DNA from: Talpa occidentalis
Taxonomy: Eukaryota > Chordata > Mammalia > Eulipotyphla > Talpidae
Assembly: GCF_014898055.3 (NCBI RefSeq)
Contig: NW_023604295.1
Location: 71,822,301-71,886,300, forward strand
Length of the DNA: 64,000 nt
Reading direction: 5' to 3'
Position numbers and translations under genes: made by a program. The notes under the pieces were generated by a model. That model was not told the origin of the DNA, made no database searches, and saw only the letters and a program-made list of their open reading frames with translations. The first letter of the stretch is position 1, and each line of letters opens with the position of its first letter. Of the stretch, positions 12,731 through 24,349 are shown piece by piece.

Positions 12731-14136
12731 GTCTTGGTCTTAACTGCTTGGTGCAGTTAGAGTCACATGTGTCTCCTTGAGCTGTTCATTATAAATGTTT
12801 GACTGGGAATAGGCTAGTTCCCCTTCATCAGTGCAGTGTTGGTTGAAGTTAGATCACCTAAATTACTTTGCAAAGAAACAGAGTTTGTAATCGCCATACA
12901 AATTCATGCCAAGAAGACAAAAAACAAGAAACTCTTACACAATTTGAAGATATCAGAGTTAATTTTGATAACCATCTAGAAATACTTATTTTCAAAAGAT
13001 GTTTCATTCCATCATTTCCCCCCTCCATTCTGTCCTAGAGCAAAAAGCCATCCGGTTCCTTCTTGTAACTCTATTCAAGAGGTCTCTGATATAAAATGAA
13101 ACCTTAGTGTTTATCTGAGAACACTGAAGTCATATCACTTTTGTCTTGTCAAAACTTCTGACACATGGTGGGATATCAAGCAATGTATATATTTTGAATT
13201 TTCAGTGACCTTTCCTGGCCACTGATGATAGTGGCATGAAGACATCACCGTGCTATAATCACTTGTAGGCCTAGTTTTGATACTTTATAATGTAATTTCT
13301 CTGAAAGAAATTTTAGATAAAATAATTGGCATTCTGATCCCTACAAGTATGCTTCATTTTTATAGTGATTAAAAAAGTCAATTTAGCTGATTTGTCAGCC
13401 TTGTAAGATCTTGCAGTTAGAAACTCATCAGTTTCTCCAAAAGAAAAGCCATTTTATATGGGTGCAGGGGGAGGAGAGTTTAAATCTTTTGTAAGTTTTA
13501 TTCTTCAGTCTCTGATGCAAATTATCCAATGTCCACATATAAATTAACTCCAATATTACCTCAAGGTTAAGTAAGCTTGTTTTAACATCATCCTTTGATC
13601 CCTAGACAAAATGTTTTACATTTCTGTGGCTCAGTGTGGCTACCACAATACGTCACTGTTCCCGGGAGACTGGAAGGGTTATCTCCTAATGGCATTGCTT
13701 AAAAACACGCTGAAAAATGAAACATTATGCACTTCAATTACCATCTTTGTTTGGTTTTAAGAACTCACCTACCTAATTCTATAGTCAAGGTCTGAGAGTC
13801 CCAGAATAAATTGGACTCTACTCCAGATGGTGCATTAAGCTATCCATTCTACTTGGCTAGCATTTCGCTCAGAGACTAGCAAACTCAATTATCCTTTCCT
13901 TACTTGTAGAGTTATTTCACCTGAGCCGTTTCTAACTCCAGAACACACTGTGATATAACAGAACTCTTTGGAAAACTCATTTCTCTTATGTCCATTAGCA
14001 TCTCTTTTTCCAACTCTCCTCTGCTGGCCTTCCACGTCTGTGGTTCCCTGGCTCCTGTATTGGTTGCAGTTCATGTTGCAAAGCACCCTTCCTCTCTTCT
14101 TTGTTTATGAAAACATCACTTTCCATTTTCTTAACA
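12731..14136. other. Anonymous AT-rich sequence
   Basis: No gene and no named repeat recognised. The frames at 13889-14086 (minus) and 13968-14195 (plus) overlap each other on opposite strands. The second runs into the next SINE. Confidence 0.5.
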
Positions 14137-14151
14137 TCTTCTTTCTTTTTT

Positions 14152-14416
14152 TAAAAAAGATTTATTTATTTATGCATATAAGAACTGGGGTGTAAGCCAG
14201 AGGTGTGGAAGGTGAGAGGATTCACCAGAGAGAGTGGGGAGCAGAACAGGCAGATCTGCTGAAATACACTGTTGAGGGGAGCAGCGGGTGAGGCAGAAGA
14301 GGTCTGCTGTGCCATGTGGGTTGCTCCCTGGCTGGCTGAGTTTCAAACTTGTGCTGCAGTGGGTGGCAATAGCTTGATAGCACTGTCTTTAACCCCGGTG
14401 ACACCAGGGAGACCCC
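14152..14416 (-). mobile_element. tRNA-derived SINE (Rhin-1-like), older subfamily
   Basis: Antisense copy. The plus strand starts with the reversed tail AAAGATTTATTTATTTATGC and ends at GACACCAGGGAGACCCC. A pyrimidine-rich target-site duplication close to TCTTCTTTCTTTTTTTAA flanks it at about 14137-14153 and 14420-14436. It carries the older-subfamily GCATA tail junction and lies about 80 bp from the next SINE, which is in the opposite orientation. Confidence 0.88.
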
Positions 14417-14494
14417 CACCTCTTCTTTCTTTTTTAAGTACAATTCTAAATGTTAAAAACAACTAAAATGAAACGTTATCAAGATTAACAGCAT

Positions 14495-14760
14495 TGGGCT
14501 TCCCTGGTGGTGCAGCGGGTTGAGCGCAGCGCTGTCCGCAGACTCTGCAGTGTGGATTTGATTCCCAGCCGACCAGGGAGCTACCCACATGGAACAGCAG
14601 ACCTCTCCTCTCTCGCCCGCTGCTCCCCTCAGCAGTGTATTTTGGTCCTTCTGCCTATTTTGTTCCCCATTCTGTGTCTGGTGATTCCTCATCCTCCCAC
14701 GCCTCTGGCCTATGCTCCAGTGCTTGTATAAAAAAATAAATAAAAATCTTAAAAAAAAAA
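14495..14760 (+). mobile_element. tRNA-derived SINE (Rhin-1-like), intermediate subfamily
   Basis: Sense copy beginning TGGGCTTCCCTGGTGGTGCA and ending in AAATAAAAATCTTAAAAAAA. An exact 14-bp target-site duplication, AAGATTAACAGCAT, is at 14481-14494 and 14761-14774. The head has GTTGAGCGCAGCGCTGTCCG, a form between the older and young types here. The short frames on both strands in this interval are SINE-derived. Confidence 0.92.
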
Positions 14761-14774
14761 AAGATTAACAGCAT

Positions 14775-15414
14775 CATGCATGTTTTATATCCCCTCTCTT
14801 TCCCCAATAATCTTTGTACTAGTTTTCACAGGTTGTGACACTTATATGAAGGGGAAAAGGAGCTTTCCACATTGGCAATGCTGCTTAATGCACCTGTCAG
14901 CAGAAAATAAGAGGAAATAATTCCAGAAGCAAACTGGATGTGACACTTACAATCCCAATGGAGTGTCCAGGTGAAGTGTTAGAGCTGCTGAGCTTTTCAG
15001 GAACAAAGCAGAGAATCTCAGGCACCTCTTGGGCCTCTGTGGGACTGTGGCTCTCCTGGTTTCTGTGGTCTCTACTTTTCAGGGACTGCTTTGGGATTTG
15101 TCCTGACTTCTAACACAGGATTCTTGGACTGTTCCTCTGATGATTGTTTTTGCTTGGACATCTTGGTTTTCCCAAGCCCTGCCACTTATAAAGTGACCTT
15201 GTCTGATTCCCGTTCTGTTCAGTAATGTTTTCTAGCATCTGTTGATCTTAACCAACACATTAGACCAACTGCCAAAGATGAAACAGAAAGCAATATTGGT
15301 TGTTTTATAAAATTGCTTTTTACTTATATGTAGGAAGTCCACTAAAATAGTTCTAAAGTTCATCATTTCTCTTTTATATCATTTCTCTTTTCTCTGCTAT
15401 TTCCATACCAGAAG
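14775..15414. other. Anonymous sequence, locally GC-richer
   Basis: The 14.94-15.22 kb part is less AT-rich and could be an eroded repeat. No gene, splice pattern or named element is recognised. Confidence 0.45.
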
Positions 15415-15565
15415 CAATACAAATAGTAGGTGGAGGTCATGGGTCTTGGTGACACATTGCCTAAATTAAGGTCATAACTCCAGCCATCACCAGCTGTGTC
15501 ACCTTGGAAAATTTATCTAACCTCTATGTATTTCAGATTATAATTGCAAAATAAATATGTTAGTA
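15415..15565 (+). mobile_element. MIR-like SINE fragment
   Basis: The MIR core order is visible: 'ctccagccatcaccagctgt', 'gtcaccttggaaaatttatc', 'taacctctatgtatttcaga', then an 'aattgcaaaataaat' stretch. The copy is old and diverged. Confidence 0.6.
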
Positions 15566-15894
15566 ACAAGAAGCCAGAAGTTGTTGGGAGAATTAGTGTG
15601 TACAACCCTTATTTAAGACCTTAAGATTAGGTGTATCCTAGAATTAAGAATTTTTTTTTTATTTTTTTAAAGGAAGGTAATGTGGAATATAACAATATAT
15701 TACAAAAACCCACAACTGAGTTTAGAAGTACTTTATAGTCAAACATTAATGATTTGCAGTATTGTGATCTATAAGGATTATATATTTGGTTATTCAGATA
15801 GCCAAATTATGTTTCTCAGATATATGATGTCTTCATTCATAATTCCTTGTGCATAGCTCCCATAAACCTTGGCATTTTCTTAGTGTTGAGGATG

Positions 15895-16530
15895 ATAAAA
15901 TCTCATTATGTTAATGAAGTGACTTTTGGGGAAGTGCCTAAGACTGGCAGATTGCTGCCTGAAAAGCCAACCAAGTAAGTAGAGGGTAGAAACAGTCCTA
16001 GCCCTAGACCTCCAGGGAGGGGAGAGAAGTTGGAGATTGAGGTCATTTGTTGGTGGCCTATTATTTAATCAATCCTGCATAAATAATGAAGTCTCTGGAA
16101 AAATCCAAAAGGAGGAATTTTAAGGAGCTCTCAGGTTGGGAAATAAGAGTGCTCCCCTGTGGCACCTAGGCAGGCTCGACCTTGACCGAATTATTTCTTC
16201 ATCTGGCTTTCAATTCATATCCTTTAATATCCTTTGGTGATGAATTGCTGGACTAGGAAGTAAACAGTTTTACTGAGTTCGGTGGGCCTCTCTAGCAAGT
16301 TAATCAAACCTGAGAGGGAGGCCATGGGAACCTCTCATTTGTAGCTGGTTGGTGGGAAGCACAGGTAACAGCATCCTGGGCGTGTGGACTGTACAGAAGT
16401 ACAGGGGTCTTGGAAGACTGAGCCCTGGACCTGTGGAATCTTATGTTATCTCTATATAGTTTTAGAATTGAGTCGAATTCTCAGACACCCTGATGTTAGC
16501 CAATAATGGCTTATCGGTGGGAGAAATCCC
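15895..16530 (+). repeat. Ancient eutherian interspersed repeat, family not named
   Basis: I recognise the body of this block as a common old eutherian repeat. In order: 'cctagacctccagggagggg', 'gatttaatcaatcatg'-like, 'cctttaatatcctttggtga'-like, 'agtaagtaaactgttt'-like, a 'gagttcggtgggcctctcta' segment, 'gttaatcaaacctgagaggg', 'ctgagccctggacctgtgga' and 'tagttttagaattgagtcga'. I cannot say with confidence whether RepeatMasker would class it as an L1 3' region or an LTR. It has no coding potential, and it is long and fairly intact for its age. Confidence 0.6.
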
Positions 16531-16884
16531 CAAACACAGTTCTTCAGGAAGATATACAAATATTCACCCTAAGTCAAGTAAGTCTGCGAACAGTCACATA
16601 ACAGTTCAGGTCATGTTTAGCCATTAAATTTGCTAAGTTGGTTTAGGTGCTGCTGTTAAATGGACTGAAAAACGTTATGTTGCAGAGCTGGAACCATGAT
16701 GCAGTATTTAGCACATAGTCAGTTCCCCAAAGACATTTATATCATTATCAATGTTACTCAGTAAAAATAATTATTGAATTCCTACCACATAACTTTTTAT
16801 TTTGACTTGAATTGGTTTATGCCACCTCTTGTTAAAGTCAGAGGTGATGCTTTCTACAATCTCTGATTTAGTCTTTCTTTTTCT
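16531..16884. other. Anonymous sequence
   Basis: Short gap between the ancient repeat and the next SINE. Nothing is recognised. Confidence 0.5.
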
Positions 16885-16892
16885 AAGACTTT

Positions 16893-17161
16893 TTTTTTTT
16901 AAAGATTTATTCATTCATGAATCCATTCAAGAACCAGGGTAAATGTGGGGGAGGGTGAGAGGATTCACCAGAGACAGAGTAGGGAGCAGAACAGGTGGAC
17001 TGACTGAAATACACTGCTGAGGGGAGCAGCGGGAGAGACAGGAGAGGTCTGCCGCACCATGTGGGTAACTTGAAGGCTGGCTGGGATCAAACCCATGCTG
17101 CAGAGGCTGTGGACAGCCCCACAGTGCTGTGCTCAACTGCCTGCGCCACCAGGGGAGGCCC
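16893..17161 (-). mobile_element. tRNA-derived SINE (Rhin-1-like), intermediate subfamily
   Basis: Antisense copy with the tail at AAAGATTTATTCATTCATGA and the head at GCGCCACCAGGGGAGGCCC. A short target-site duplication, AAGACTTT, is at 16885-16892 and 17162-17169; the poly-T junction blurs its exact end. The 78-codon minus-strand frame is the SINE in sense. Confidence 0.88.
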
Positions 17162-17260
17162 AAGACTTTCTTTTTTTAAGAACTTCAGGAGATAGGTGTT
17201 ATTCAGAGGAGAGTTTTTCTAACTAAATAATTATATTGTCTCCTCTGGGGATAACTTTAA

Positions 17261-17610
17261 TGCACAGCTATTGTACATACTTATTTCTAAAAGAATGAAA
17301 TTATTGTAGTAAAATTGACATATTCAATTGTAAGATAAAGGGAATATAAAAATAAAATTTATTAATTAAAAAAAAAAGATAAAGTAATGGCTGGGTATAC
17401 ACATATAGTGTAAAAGGATGTCCCTCCCCATCAAATTAATTAATACATGTCCATTCCCTCATATATTACACTTTATTTTTTTCTTTTGGTGAAAACATTA
17501 ATTTCTACTCTCTTAGTAAATGTCAATTATACAGTACAGTATTATTAATTATAGTCACCCTGTTATGCATTAGATTCTTACTTCATGGTGGTAAAGTTCC
17601 AGGCAGAGAT
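17261..17610 (-). mobile_element. L1 3' UTR fragment, antisense
   Basis: The plus strand shows 'ccccatcaaattaattaata', 'ttggtgaaaacattaatttc', 'tactctcttagtaaatgtca', 'attatacagtacagtattat' and 'tatagtcaccctgttatgca'. This is the reverse complement of the 3' UTR of older mammalian L1 (L1M-type). It is not coding. Confidence 0.65.
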
Positions 17611-18126
17611 GGAAATGACAACAAATATCTTCCCAACCCTCACCCTACCCAGTCCTCCTCAAGACATATTCCTTCAAATTTTTTCAATACATCTGATATT
17701 TGCTCCTGAGATGAACCATATCACTTTTTATACTTGACATGACAATCAATATAGTTATATGATTACAACATTTTGCTTCCAATTTAAGTCATTAAGAAGT
17801 AGGTGTTTGGATTTTTTATGAGATATCACATAGAGCAAATATGAGAAAAATTCACTACAAGTTACAAGATAAGGAAGCTATAGCATAAAAGCCCATGCTC
17901 TTATTTTCCTCCCTATTTAATGAATAAATTTTACCTTGAGAGAGAGAAGAGGAAGATACCATATACATCTAGTAACAGTTTATTATTGAATTATTGAATT
18001 TATATATTTATAGGTGAAAGAGGTCTTATTTCAAGCTAACTGGCCAACAACTTCAACTGCAGGGCAGGCCTCATATATTTTAAAACCCAAACATATTAAA
18101 TAGCTTGCTTCAATGATAGGTGAGGT
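17611..18126. other. Anonymous AT-rich sequence
   Basis: The start may still belong to the L1 remnant. No gene is seen. Confidence 0.5.
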
Positions 18127-18140
18127 TATCATATTATTTT

Positions 18141-18399
18141 TAAAGATTTATTTATTTATTTATACAAGCACTGGGTACAGTCAGAAGCGCAGGAGGGTGA
18201 GAGAATTCACCAGAGCCAGAGCATAGAGCAGAACAGGCAGAAGGACCGAAGTACACTGCTGAGGGGAGCAGCGGGTGGCAGGAGAGGTCTGCGCGCCATG
18301 TGGGACCCTCACAGGCAGCTGGGGATCGAACCGGCGCTGCAGAGGCTGCGGGCAGCTTCGCAGCCCAATGCTCAACCGCTGCGCCACCGGGGAGGCCCC
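18141..18399 (-). mobile_element. tRNA-derived SINE (Rhin-1-like), young GC-rich subfamily
   Basis: Antisense copy. Young-subfamily marks are the CACTGGGTACAGTCAGAAGC tail junction, GAAGGACCGAAGTACACTGC and CGGCGCTGCAGAGGCTGCGG. Target-site duplication about TATCAT(A)TTATTTTT, at about 18127-18140 and 18400-18413. Frames on both strands here are SINE-derived. Confidence 0.9.
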
Positions 18400-18630
18400 T
18401 ATCATAATTTTTTTAGGAAAATATTTGTAAGTAGTCTGACTCCTACTTTGTATGTGTTTTATAAAATTTTTACTGTTTTATGATTATAAACCAGTTTAAA
18501 GAAATATCAATTTTTTATATGTAGTTTGGCCCCTGGATTTCATTTTTTTTTTAATAATCACAGATTAAATAGGTAAATCGATAACTGACAAATAGACATT
18601 AGGTGATATATAAAGGATAGGTGATAGATA

Positions 18631-18675
18631 GCGAGAGTGAGAGAGAGCGAGAGAGAGAGCGAGAGAGAGAGCGAG

Positions 18676-18713
<38 letters not shown>
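18631..18713. repeat. (GA)n microsatellite with GC interruptions
   Basis: A purine run of GA dinucleotides with several GAGC interruptions, ending in about 34 bp of pure GA. It is preceded by a GATA-like patch. The open frame across it is a low-complexity Glu/Arg repeat and not a gene. A long mirror-symmetric purine tract can adopt triplex (H-DNA) structure. Confidence 0.95.
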
Positions 18714-18718
<5 letters not shown>

Positions 18719-19384
18719 TTTAGGTCCTGAAAAAAGACTGTCTAGATTTTTCCCCCCAAAACCTTTCTTCAGGACACATCTCGTCTATCCACTTACTGAA
18801 ATGTGAAATTCACTCTGAGGGCCACTTTATTTCCAGCCTAAATTCCTAATGTTCTGAACACTTGATATGGTGCCCTTTAAGATTACTGCCAGTTGAACCT
18901 AAATTCTGTGGCCATTACCCTGAAAAGTACATCAGGCTGTGAAACAAGCTCTTAAAGGAAAGTAGTTTTTCAAGCTACATTATGGTGCTTTTAAAGGGAA
19001 TAAAATCCTTAATGAGAAAATGAGTCTCTTGAGACTTCTGGCTCCAAGGTCAGCTCTGCACATTTGCCCTCTTGGTTGGCAGAGAATCTGTTAAGGGACA
19101 TTTCGGGGAGCCCATTCTGTAAAAGGTCCAGGATGAAATAGGATGACAGCCAGTTCTCTGGAGCCTCTGTTGGGCAACTTTATAAATCTCTGACAGATTT
19201 CCTCTGAAGCTGTTCCCACACAAAACTGAGTAACCCAGCTTCTCCCTCTGCTACATACCAACCAAGGAAGGAGAAATTGGGTTGCTAAGGAACCTGTTGC
19301 AACAGCACCTGATGGATCTAACACTTGTCAACTAATAACAGTTTAGTGCGAATAAACTTATCAAATGCTCCCCAAGTGGATTAA
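18714..19384. other. Anonymous sequence
   Basis: The part from 19.03 to 19.33 kb is less AT-rich and carries a 77-codon minus frame with no recognised domain. No repeat is named. Confidence 0.45.
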
Positions 19385-19480
19385 TACATTGTCAGCTCCT
19401 GGAGGGCTTGGGCTCTGTATTTATTTATCTTTATTTCTATTCACATCAAGTGCAGTGTTAAATAAATGTTTTTGGAGTGT
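19385..19480 (+). mobile_element. L2/MIR-type 3'-end fragment
   Basis: 'tgtcagctcctggagggctt' followed by 'gggctctgtatttatttatc' and 'gtgttaaataaatgtttttg' is the characteristic 3' end of LINE L2 in sense orientation. Confidence 0.6.
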
Positions 19481-21128
19481 CAACTGAGGTCACTCTATTT
19501 CTCAATCTTGCCCTCAACAGGCTCGTCGAAGTTGGGGTTGAAGAGGAAGAAGAAGAATTTTTCTTAGTCATCATTACTCATTCAAGACTATGCTGAGAGC
19601 ACTCAAAAATGTGGCAGCTTTTAGAGGAGACTTGGAGGGTGACAGATCATACAAGGACCTTGGAGTGGGATGATTAGGTGAGAAAATGATGCCTCAAATT
19701 CGCAATGTTAAAGTGGGTATTGTGAATATTGCTGAATAAAGGATAATGGAAGACCTCTAAAAATTACTGCATATGAGACTTTTGGAGTCTCTCTAGGTGG
19801 CCTCCATTAGTTGGTTATATAATATAGGTGTGGCTGCCCCTCCCCTAGGAAAGTGTTTAAATGAAGCTTTAATAATAGGATACAGAAAGCTGGATTAGCA
19901 TCATTTTATTCATTCTAGCTTCCAGGTGCACCCACATTTAAGGCTTCTTGGTAAGCTAAATGAACACTTCAACATTATGAGAAATGGAGATGACACTAAA
20001 ATGTAATTACATTTAATTTATGGAATGTAGAATAATAACATCTTCTAAACTAGGACAAGGAAAAGAAAGGGAAAATCTAATCTAGTTTCCCTGAGCCTCT
20101 TTCCTCTCCACCTCTTTAGCATTAACCAAGTTTCACTCTAACATGTATTATAAGAAGATGAATTCACTGGTGTGGTTCTTTGTTATTTTACTTTCACCCA
20201 GAAATGTAATTAAAAAGGAAATCATATTACCTTGATGACAGAGACAAAGTATGTCAGAAAAGGCATTATTACTGCAAAATTACAGAAAACATAGATGCTA
20301 TTCCCACTTCTAATTTATCACAATAGTGATAAAAGTTCTAACTGCTCCTAAATGGTGAAATTGAATAAGAGTTATCAGCATTTTGTTATGTATAAGCAGA
20401 AGTAATTTCTTTTCACCCTTATGGCATTAATTATATGATATGATGCTTTTTGCTGTTTTTTTTGATGGTAGTACGTGAAATAGCAGTAACACTCCTTGGT
20501 ATTCTATTTTGAAGAAATTTTTCCCCCAAGTTTTTATTGACCTATGAATTCACAGGACAAACTTCTGAGTCATCAAACTGGTAAGTAATAGTCTTGATTA
20601 AGGAAATGAAACACAAGGAGTGCAAAGGTTTATGCTTTTTTTTTTTAGTTCAAGTCTGAACTTGATAATAAATGCAGCTTTTATATCCCAGGAGGAATAA
20701 AATTCATCACCAGCTCAATTTCATGTGCTTCCTCTCTTTAAGCAGTTAGGACACAATAAAATCACTGGTGTGGACTTTCTCACCCTGATGAAGTTTGCTG
20801 TCAGAGGTGAATTTTTCCTCTTCTTCTTCTTCAGGCTGGACTCAGTCACTGAAATGTTGCCTGTAAGAGACTTCAAACATCCACTTAGCTCCTTGTGTTC
20901 TGCCTTCTTTTTTGCCAGACTGCTGAAGGCTGCATCTAATGCCTCCCCTACTCTGAGATCTGTAAACAAATCACACAGTCCAGCAGTGACACTCAGTTGG
21001 CTGAGGGGACTTTATGACCTAACATGTCCCTTCTAGGTGTTTTTCCTTCTTAGTGGAGCCACAATCATTTCAGGAGTCTATTCTCAGCTCAGTTATTGTT
21101 GTTGTAAGAGGAGATCTCTTTCCTCTTT
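19481..21128. other. Anonymous sequence
   Basis: About 1.6 kb with no gene and no repeat named. The overlapping frames at 20721-20969 (minus) and 20725-21036 (plus, 103 codons) are on opposite strands of the same DNA and show no domain. Confidence 0.5.
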
Positions 21129-21139
21129 AAATATTTTTC

Positions 21140-21409
21140 TGTTTTTAAACATCCATTCATTCATGTATACAAGAACTGGGGTACAGGCCAGAGGTGAGGG
21201 GGGGGTGAGAGGATTCACCAAAGACAGAGTGGGGAACAGACCAGGCAGATTGACTGAAACACACTGCTGAGGGGAGCAGTAGGCAAGACAGGAGAGGTCT
21301 GCTGTGCCATGAGGGTCACCTCCTTGGCCCGGGATCGAACTCATGCTGCAGTGGCTGTGGACAGCTTCATTTGCTGTGTCTTAACCCCTTGCGCCACCAG
21401 GGAGGCCCC
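21140..21409 (-). mobile_element. tRNA-derived SINE (Rhin-1-like), older subfamily
   Basis: Antisense copy ending GCGCCACCAGGGAGGCCCC. The 11-bp target-site duplication AAATATTTTTC at 21129-21139 matches TAATATTTTTC at 21410-21420 with one change. It contains a short G-run in the body. Confidence 0.9.
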
Positions 21410-21420
21410 TAATATTTTTC

Positions 21421-21898
21421 AATGAGATTCTTCTTCCCAAGGATTGCTGCAGTACTTCCTTAGAGTGAACTGTCTCTTTCAGAATCTTTGTGGCAGAAAT
21501 GGACAAGGGAGAGACTTTCTCTTTTGGTGCAAGAGCAAGAAGGCGTAGAATTTGAATAACATCAAGACTGAAAATGTTGAATCTTGCCCTGGCTTTGCAA
21601 TCCTGGAAAACAGAAAAGGTTGAAGAAATTCTTCCTATTGAAAACTCACAAAACTGAGTACTTCAGAGATTCACCCTACCCTATGTGATTTAGCTACCAC
21701 GCAAAGATGTTCTCTGCTTATTCATAAGACTCCAAATTTCCACTCTCTGTTTCACAAGTTATTAGCTGAATAGCTTCTTCCCACTGATAGAACAAAATGC
21801 TGGTCAGCCAAACCTTTTAAGTTCATCTCGTTCCCTTGGACGCCAGAAGTTTGACTCCAGCCTGAGCCTTCAAACAATCCCTTTCAAGAACCCCTGTC
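21421..21898. other. Anonymous sequence between inverted SINEs
   Basis: About 0.5 kb of unassigned sequence separates two oppositely oriented SINEs. No gene is seen. Confidence 0.5.
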
Positions 21899-21913
21899 AA
21901 GAATAGGCTGGCC

Positions 21914-22188
21914 GTGGGCATCCCTGGTGGCACAGGGGTTAAAGACAGCGCCATCAAGCTATCACCAGCCACTGCAGCATGAGTTCGATCCCCCGCTGAC
22001 CACGGAGAAACCCGCATGGCGCAGCAGGCCTCTCCTGCCTTGCCCGCTGCTCCCCTCAACAGTGTATTTCGATAGATCTGCCTGCTCTGCTCCCCACTCT
22101 ATCTCTGGTGAATTATCTCAACCCTCCTCCCCACATATCTGGCCTACACCCCAGTTCTTCTACACAAAAATAAATAAAATTTTAAAAA
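21914..22188 (+). mobile_element. tRNA-derived SINE (Rhin-1-like), older subfamily
   Basis: Sense copy beginning near GTGGGCATCCCTGGTGGCAC. It has the older-type GCCACTGCAGCATGAGTTCG, in which GAGTTCGATCCC is the pol III B box, and the tail AAATAAATAAAATTTTAAAA. The flanks share a weak AATAGGCT / AGTAGGCT duplication. The 105-codon plus frame is SINE-derived. Confidence 0.88.
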
Positions 22189-22204
22189 GTAGGCTCTTCT
22201 CAAT

Positions 22205-24049
22205 AAAATGCTCCCCCCTACTTTCTGGTATGGCCAATTTTTAATCCCTCTGCCCAACATCTGTTTCTTTTTTTGCCTTGCTTGCTCCTCTTTGGAATTC
22301 TTAGAAACTTTTTTTTTAGTTTAAGTTTTGAGACACTTGTATACCGCTCCTTGGAGTATTGTCCCTGTGGCAACAGTTCGCCTCTTGTGTTGCAATAGTT
22401 CTTTCTCCATTTTTGCTACTTATTTGTGTCTTTGGCAAAATTTAATGACCATTTCTCCATAGCAAGAAATCTCTCTTTTTCTTTCACTCTGTCAAGTACA
22501 CAAGGATGCATGGATGCGTGCGCACACACACACTCACACAAACACACGCTCCAGAAAGATTCCAATATAGCCGTTTATGTTTCTCTAATAAAAGAACAGG
22601 TGTGGTGACTGGGAAAGTGTCTGCTGAAAAGCAAAAGTTTCCTTATCTCTGGATTTCTGTCTAACTTTGAGGCTTTCCCAAATTCTTGGCAGTTTAAAAT
22701 CCTTATTGAGATCTCTGTTTTGTATAGATATGTCTTTCAAAGCCTATTGGTAAAACCAATCAGTTCAACATAGAAGAAATACAAACTTAGAAAACAAAAG
22801 CCGCCATTGTTTTCATTGTTTCTTTCCCTTCTCAGTAAACAGCAAATTTTGCCACAAAAACATCAAACTGCCATATCTACTGAATAAATTCGGAATGTTT
22901 TAGATAGAATATGTAATGCTTATTCTCACATGGTATGGTTTTGTTAATGTTTTTTCTTCTGGGGGGAGGATTCATTTATGTGTTTTAAGTTAAAAATAAT
23001 ATTTGTTTTTTTTTAGCATTCATTGCTAACCAGGGCCTATGTAGAATTTCACCGTTTAAGTCTTTTCAAATTAAATTTGAAGGACCACTATCCTTTCCCA
23101 TCAGAGTAAAATGCATTCTAAATCCTAATAAATCTATTCCTTTAATATGCTACTTGATGTATAATAGTGCAAACAAAAAACACATAATGGGTTCCTCTTG
23201 AGAAAGGAAAATGTATTCACTCTAGATGAAAGATCTTTTGATAATTCACTCTTGGCCTCACCACTTGATTTATATCATCTTCCCACATTAATTTGTTTTT
23301 AATTTTTTCCTGCCTTCTAAGGTTTTTCTCATTTCAGTGACATATACGTGACAGAAGAGGTTGATGAACTACAGAAGTAAAGATTCTAACTCAGATGAAA
23401 AGCTTAAATTATTCTGTAGTCCCATAGAATTCATGCAAGAAACTGAGAAGTTCAGATTTCCAAAGGCTTGATCATAGCATTTTAGAAACAAGTGATGAAA
23501 TCAACAACAACAACAAAAACCATTAAAATAGAATGTATTTCTCTAGCCAGGACTGAATTGCTCCCTGGAGTGTATTTTTTCCAAGTCTTCAGCCGATCCA
23601 ATTGTGTACTGTAAAAATGATGGCAAAGAAATAGAGGCGCTATAAAATCCATTCTTTATTATAGATCTTAATTTCAAAAATGTATTCCTTTATGAACTTT
23701 ATTTTAATTTAGGGAAAAGTAAATAACTTATTTAACTATCTTTAGTTAAGGAAGGAAGCAATATGCATGACAATGCCTCATTGTTTTAAAAACAATACCT
23801 AAATCCATTGTAAGTACAGCCCATGTATCACCTTGTGGAAGCTCAACTACTTCAGTCCTATTCCGTTTGCTTCAGTCAGATTAGCAGCTATTTATTGGAT
23901 TATTTTTCTTTATTCTGTGTCAGTACTGGAGAATACATTAGGCCATTTTTTCCACTTTATGATTAGACTGCATGAACCCGTTTTATGTATCTCATTGTTG
24001 CCCTTTAATTTTCACCCATGCCCTTTGCAAAGATGATTGAGTTGAGGGT
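22205..24049. other. Anonymous AT-rich sequence with a small CA tract
   Basis: No gene is recognised. A short impure CA tract is at 22521-22547. Confidence 0.5.
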
Positions 24050-24185
24050 GTGACCCAGCTAGAACACTGGCATCCCAGTACACTTCTGGGGTAACTAAAG
24101 GTCATTGGGTATCAATTTCCTGATCTGTAAAATGGAATTTTAATGGAGATGACCAAAGACCATGTTTAAGGAAGCTGAAATTGGG
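24050..24185 (+). mobile_element. MIR-like SINE fragment
   Basis: 'tatcaatttcctgatctgta' followed by 'aaatggaattttaatggaga' matches the 3' half of MIR. Only part of the element survives. Confidence 0.5.
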
Positions 24186-24349
24186 GAAATCCTTATTTGT
24201 TTAGTTATTTATATTTATATACACATCTAAACCTGGAACTTAATTGAGAAAGATAGTTCCCATTTATTTAGATTATTTATTTGTCCCCCAAATGCCTGTA
24301 AATATTACATTTTTGTTATTAGATTGGATTGATTAGAAATATCCAATCT

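Noticed and set aside
18621..18806. Arg/Glu-repeat protein
   Set aside because: It is the translation of a GA microsatellite.
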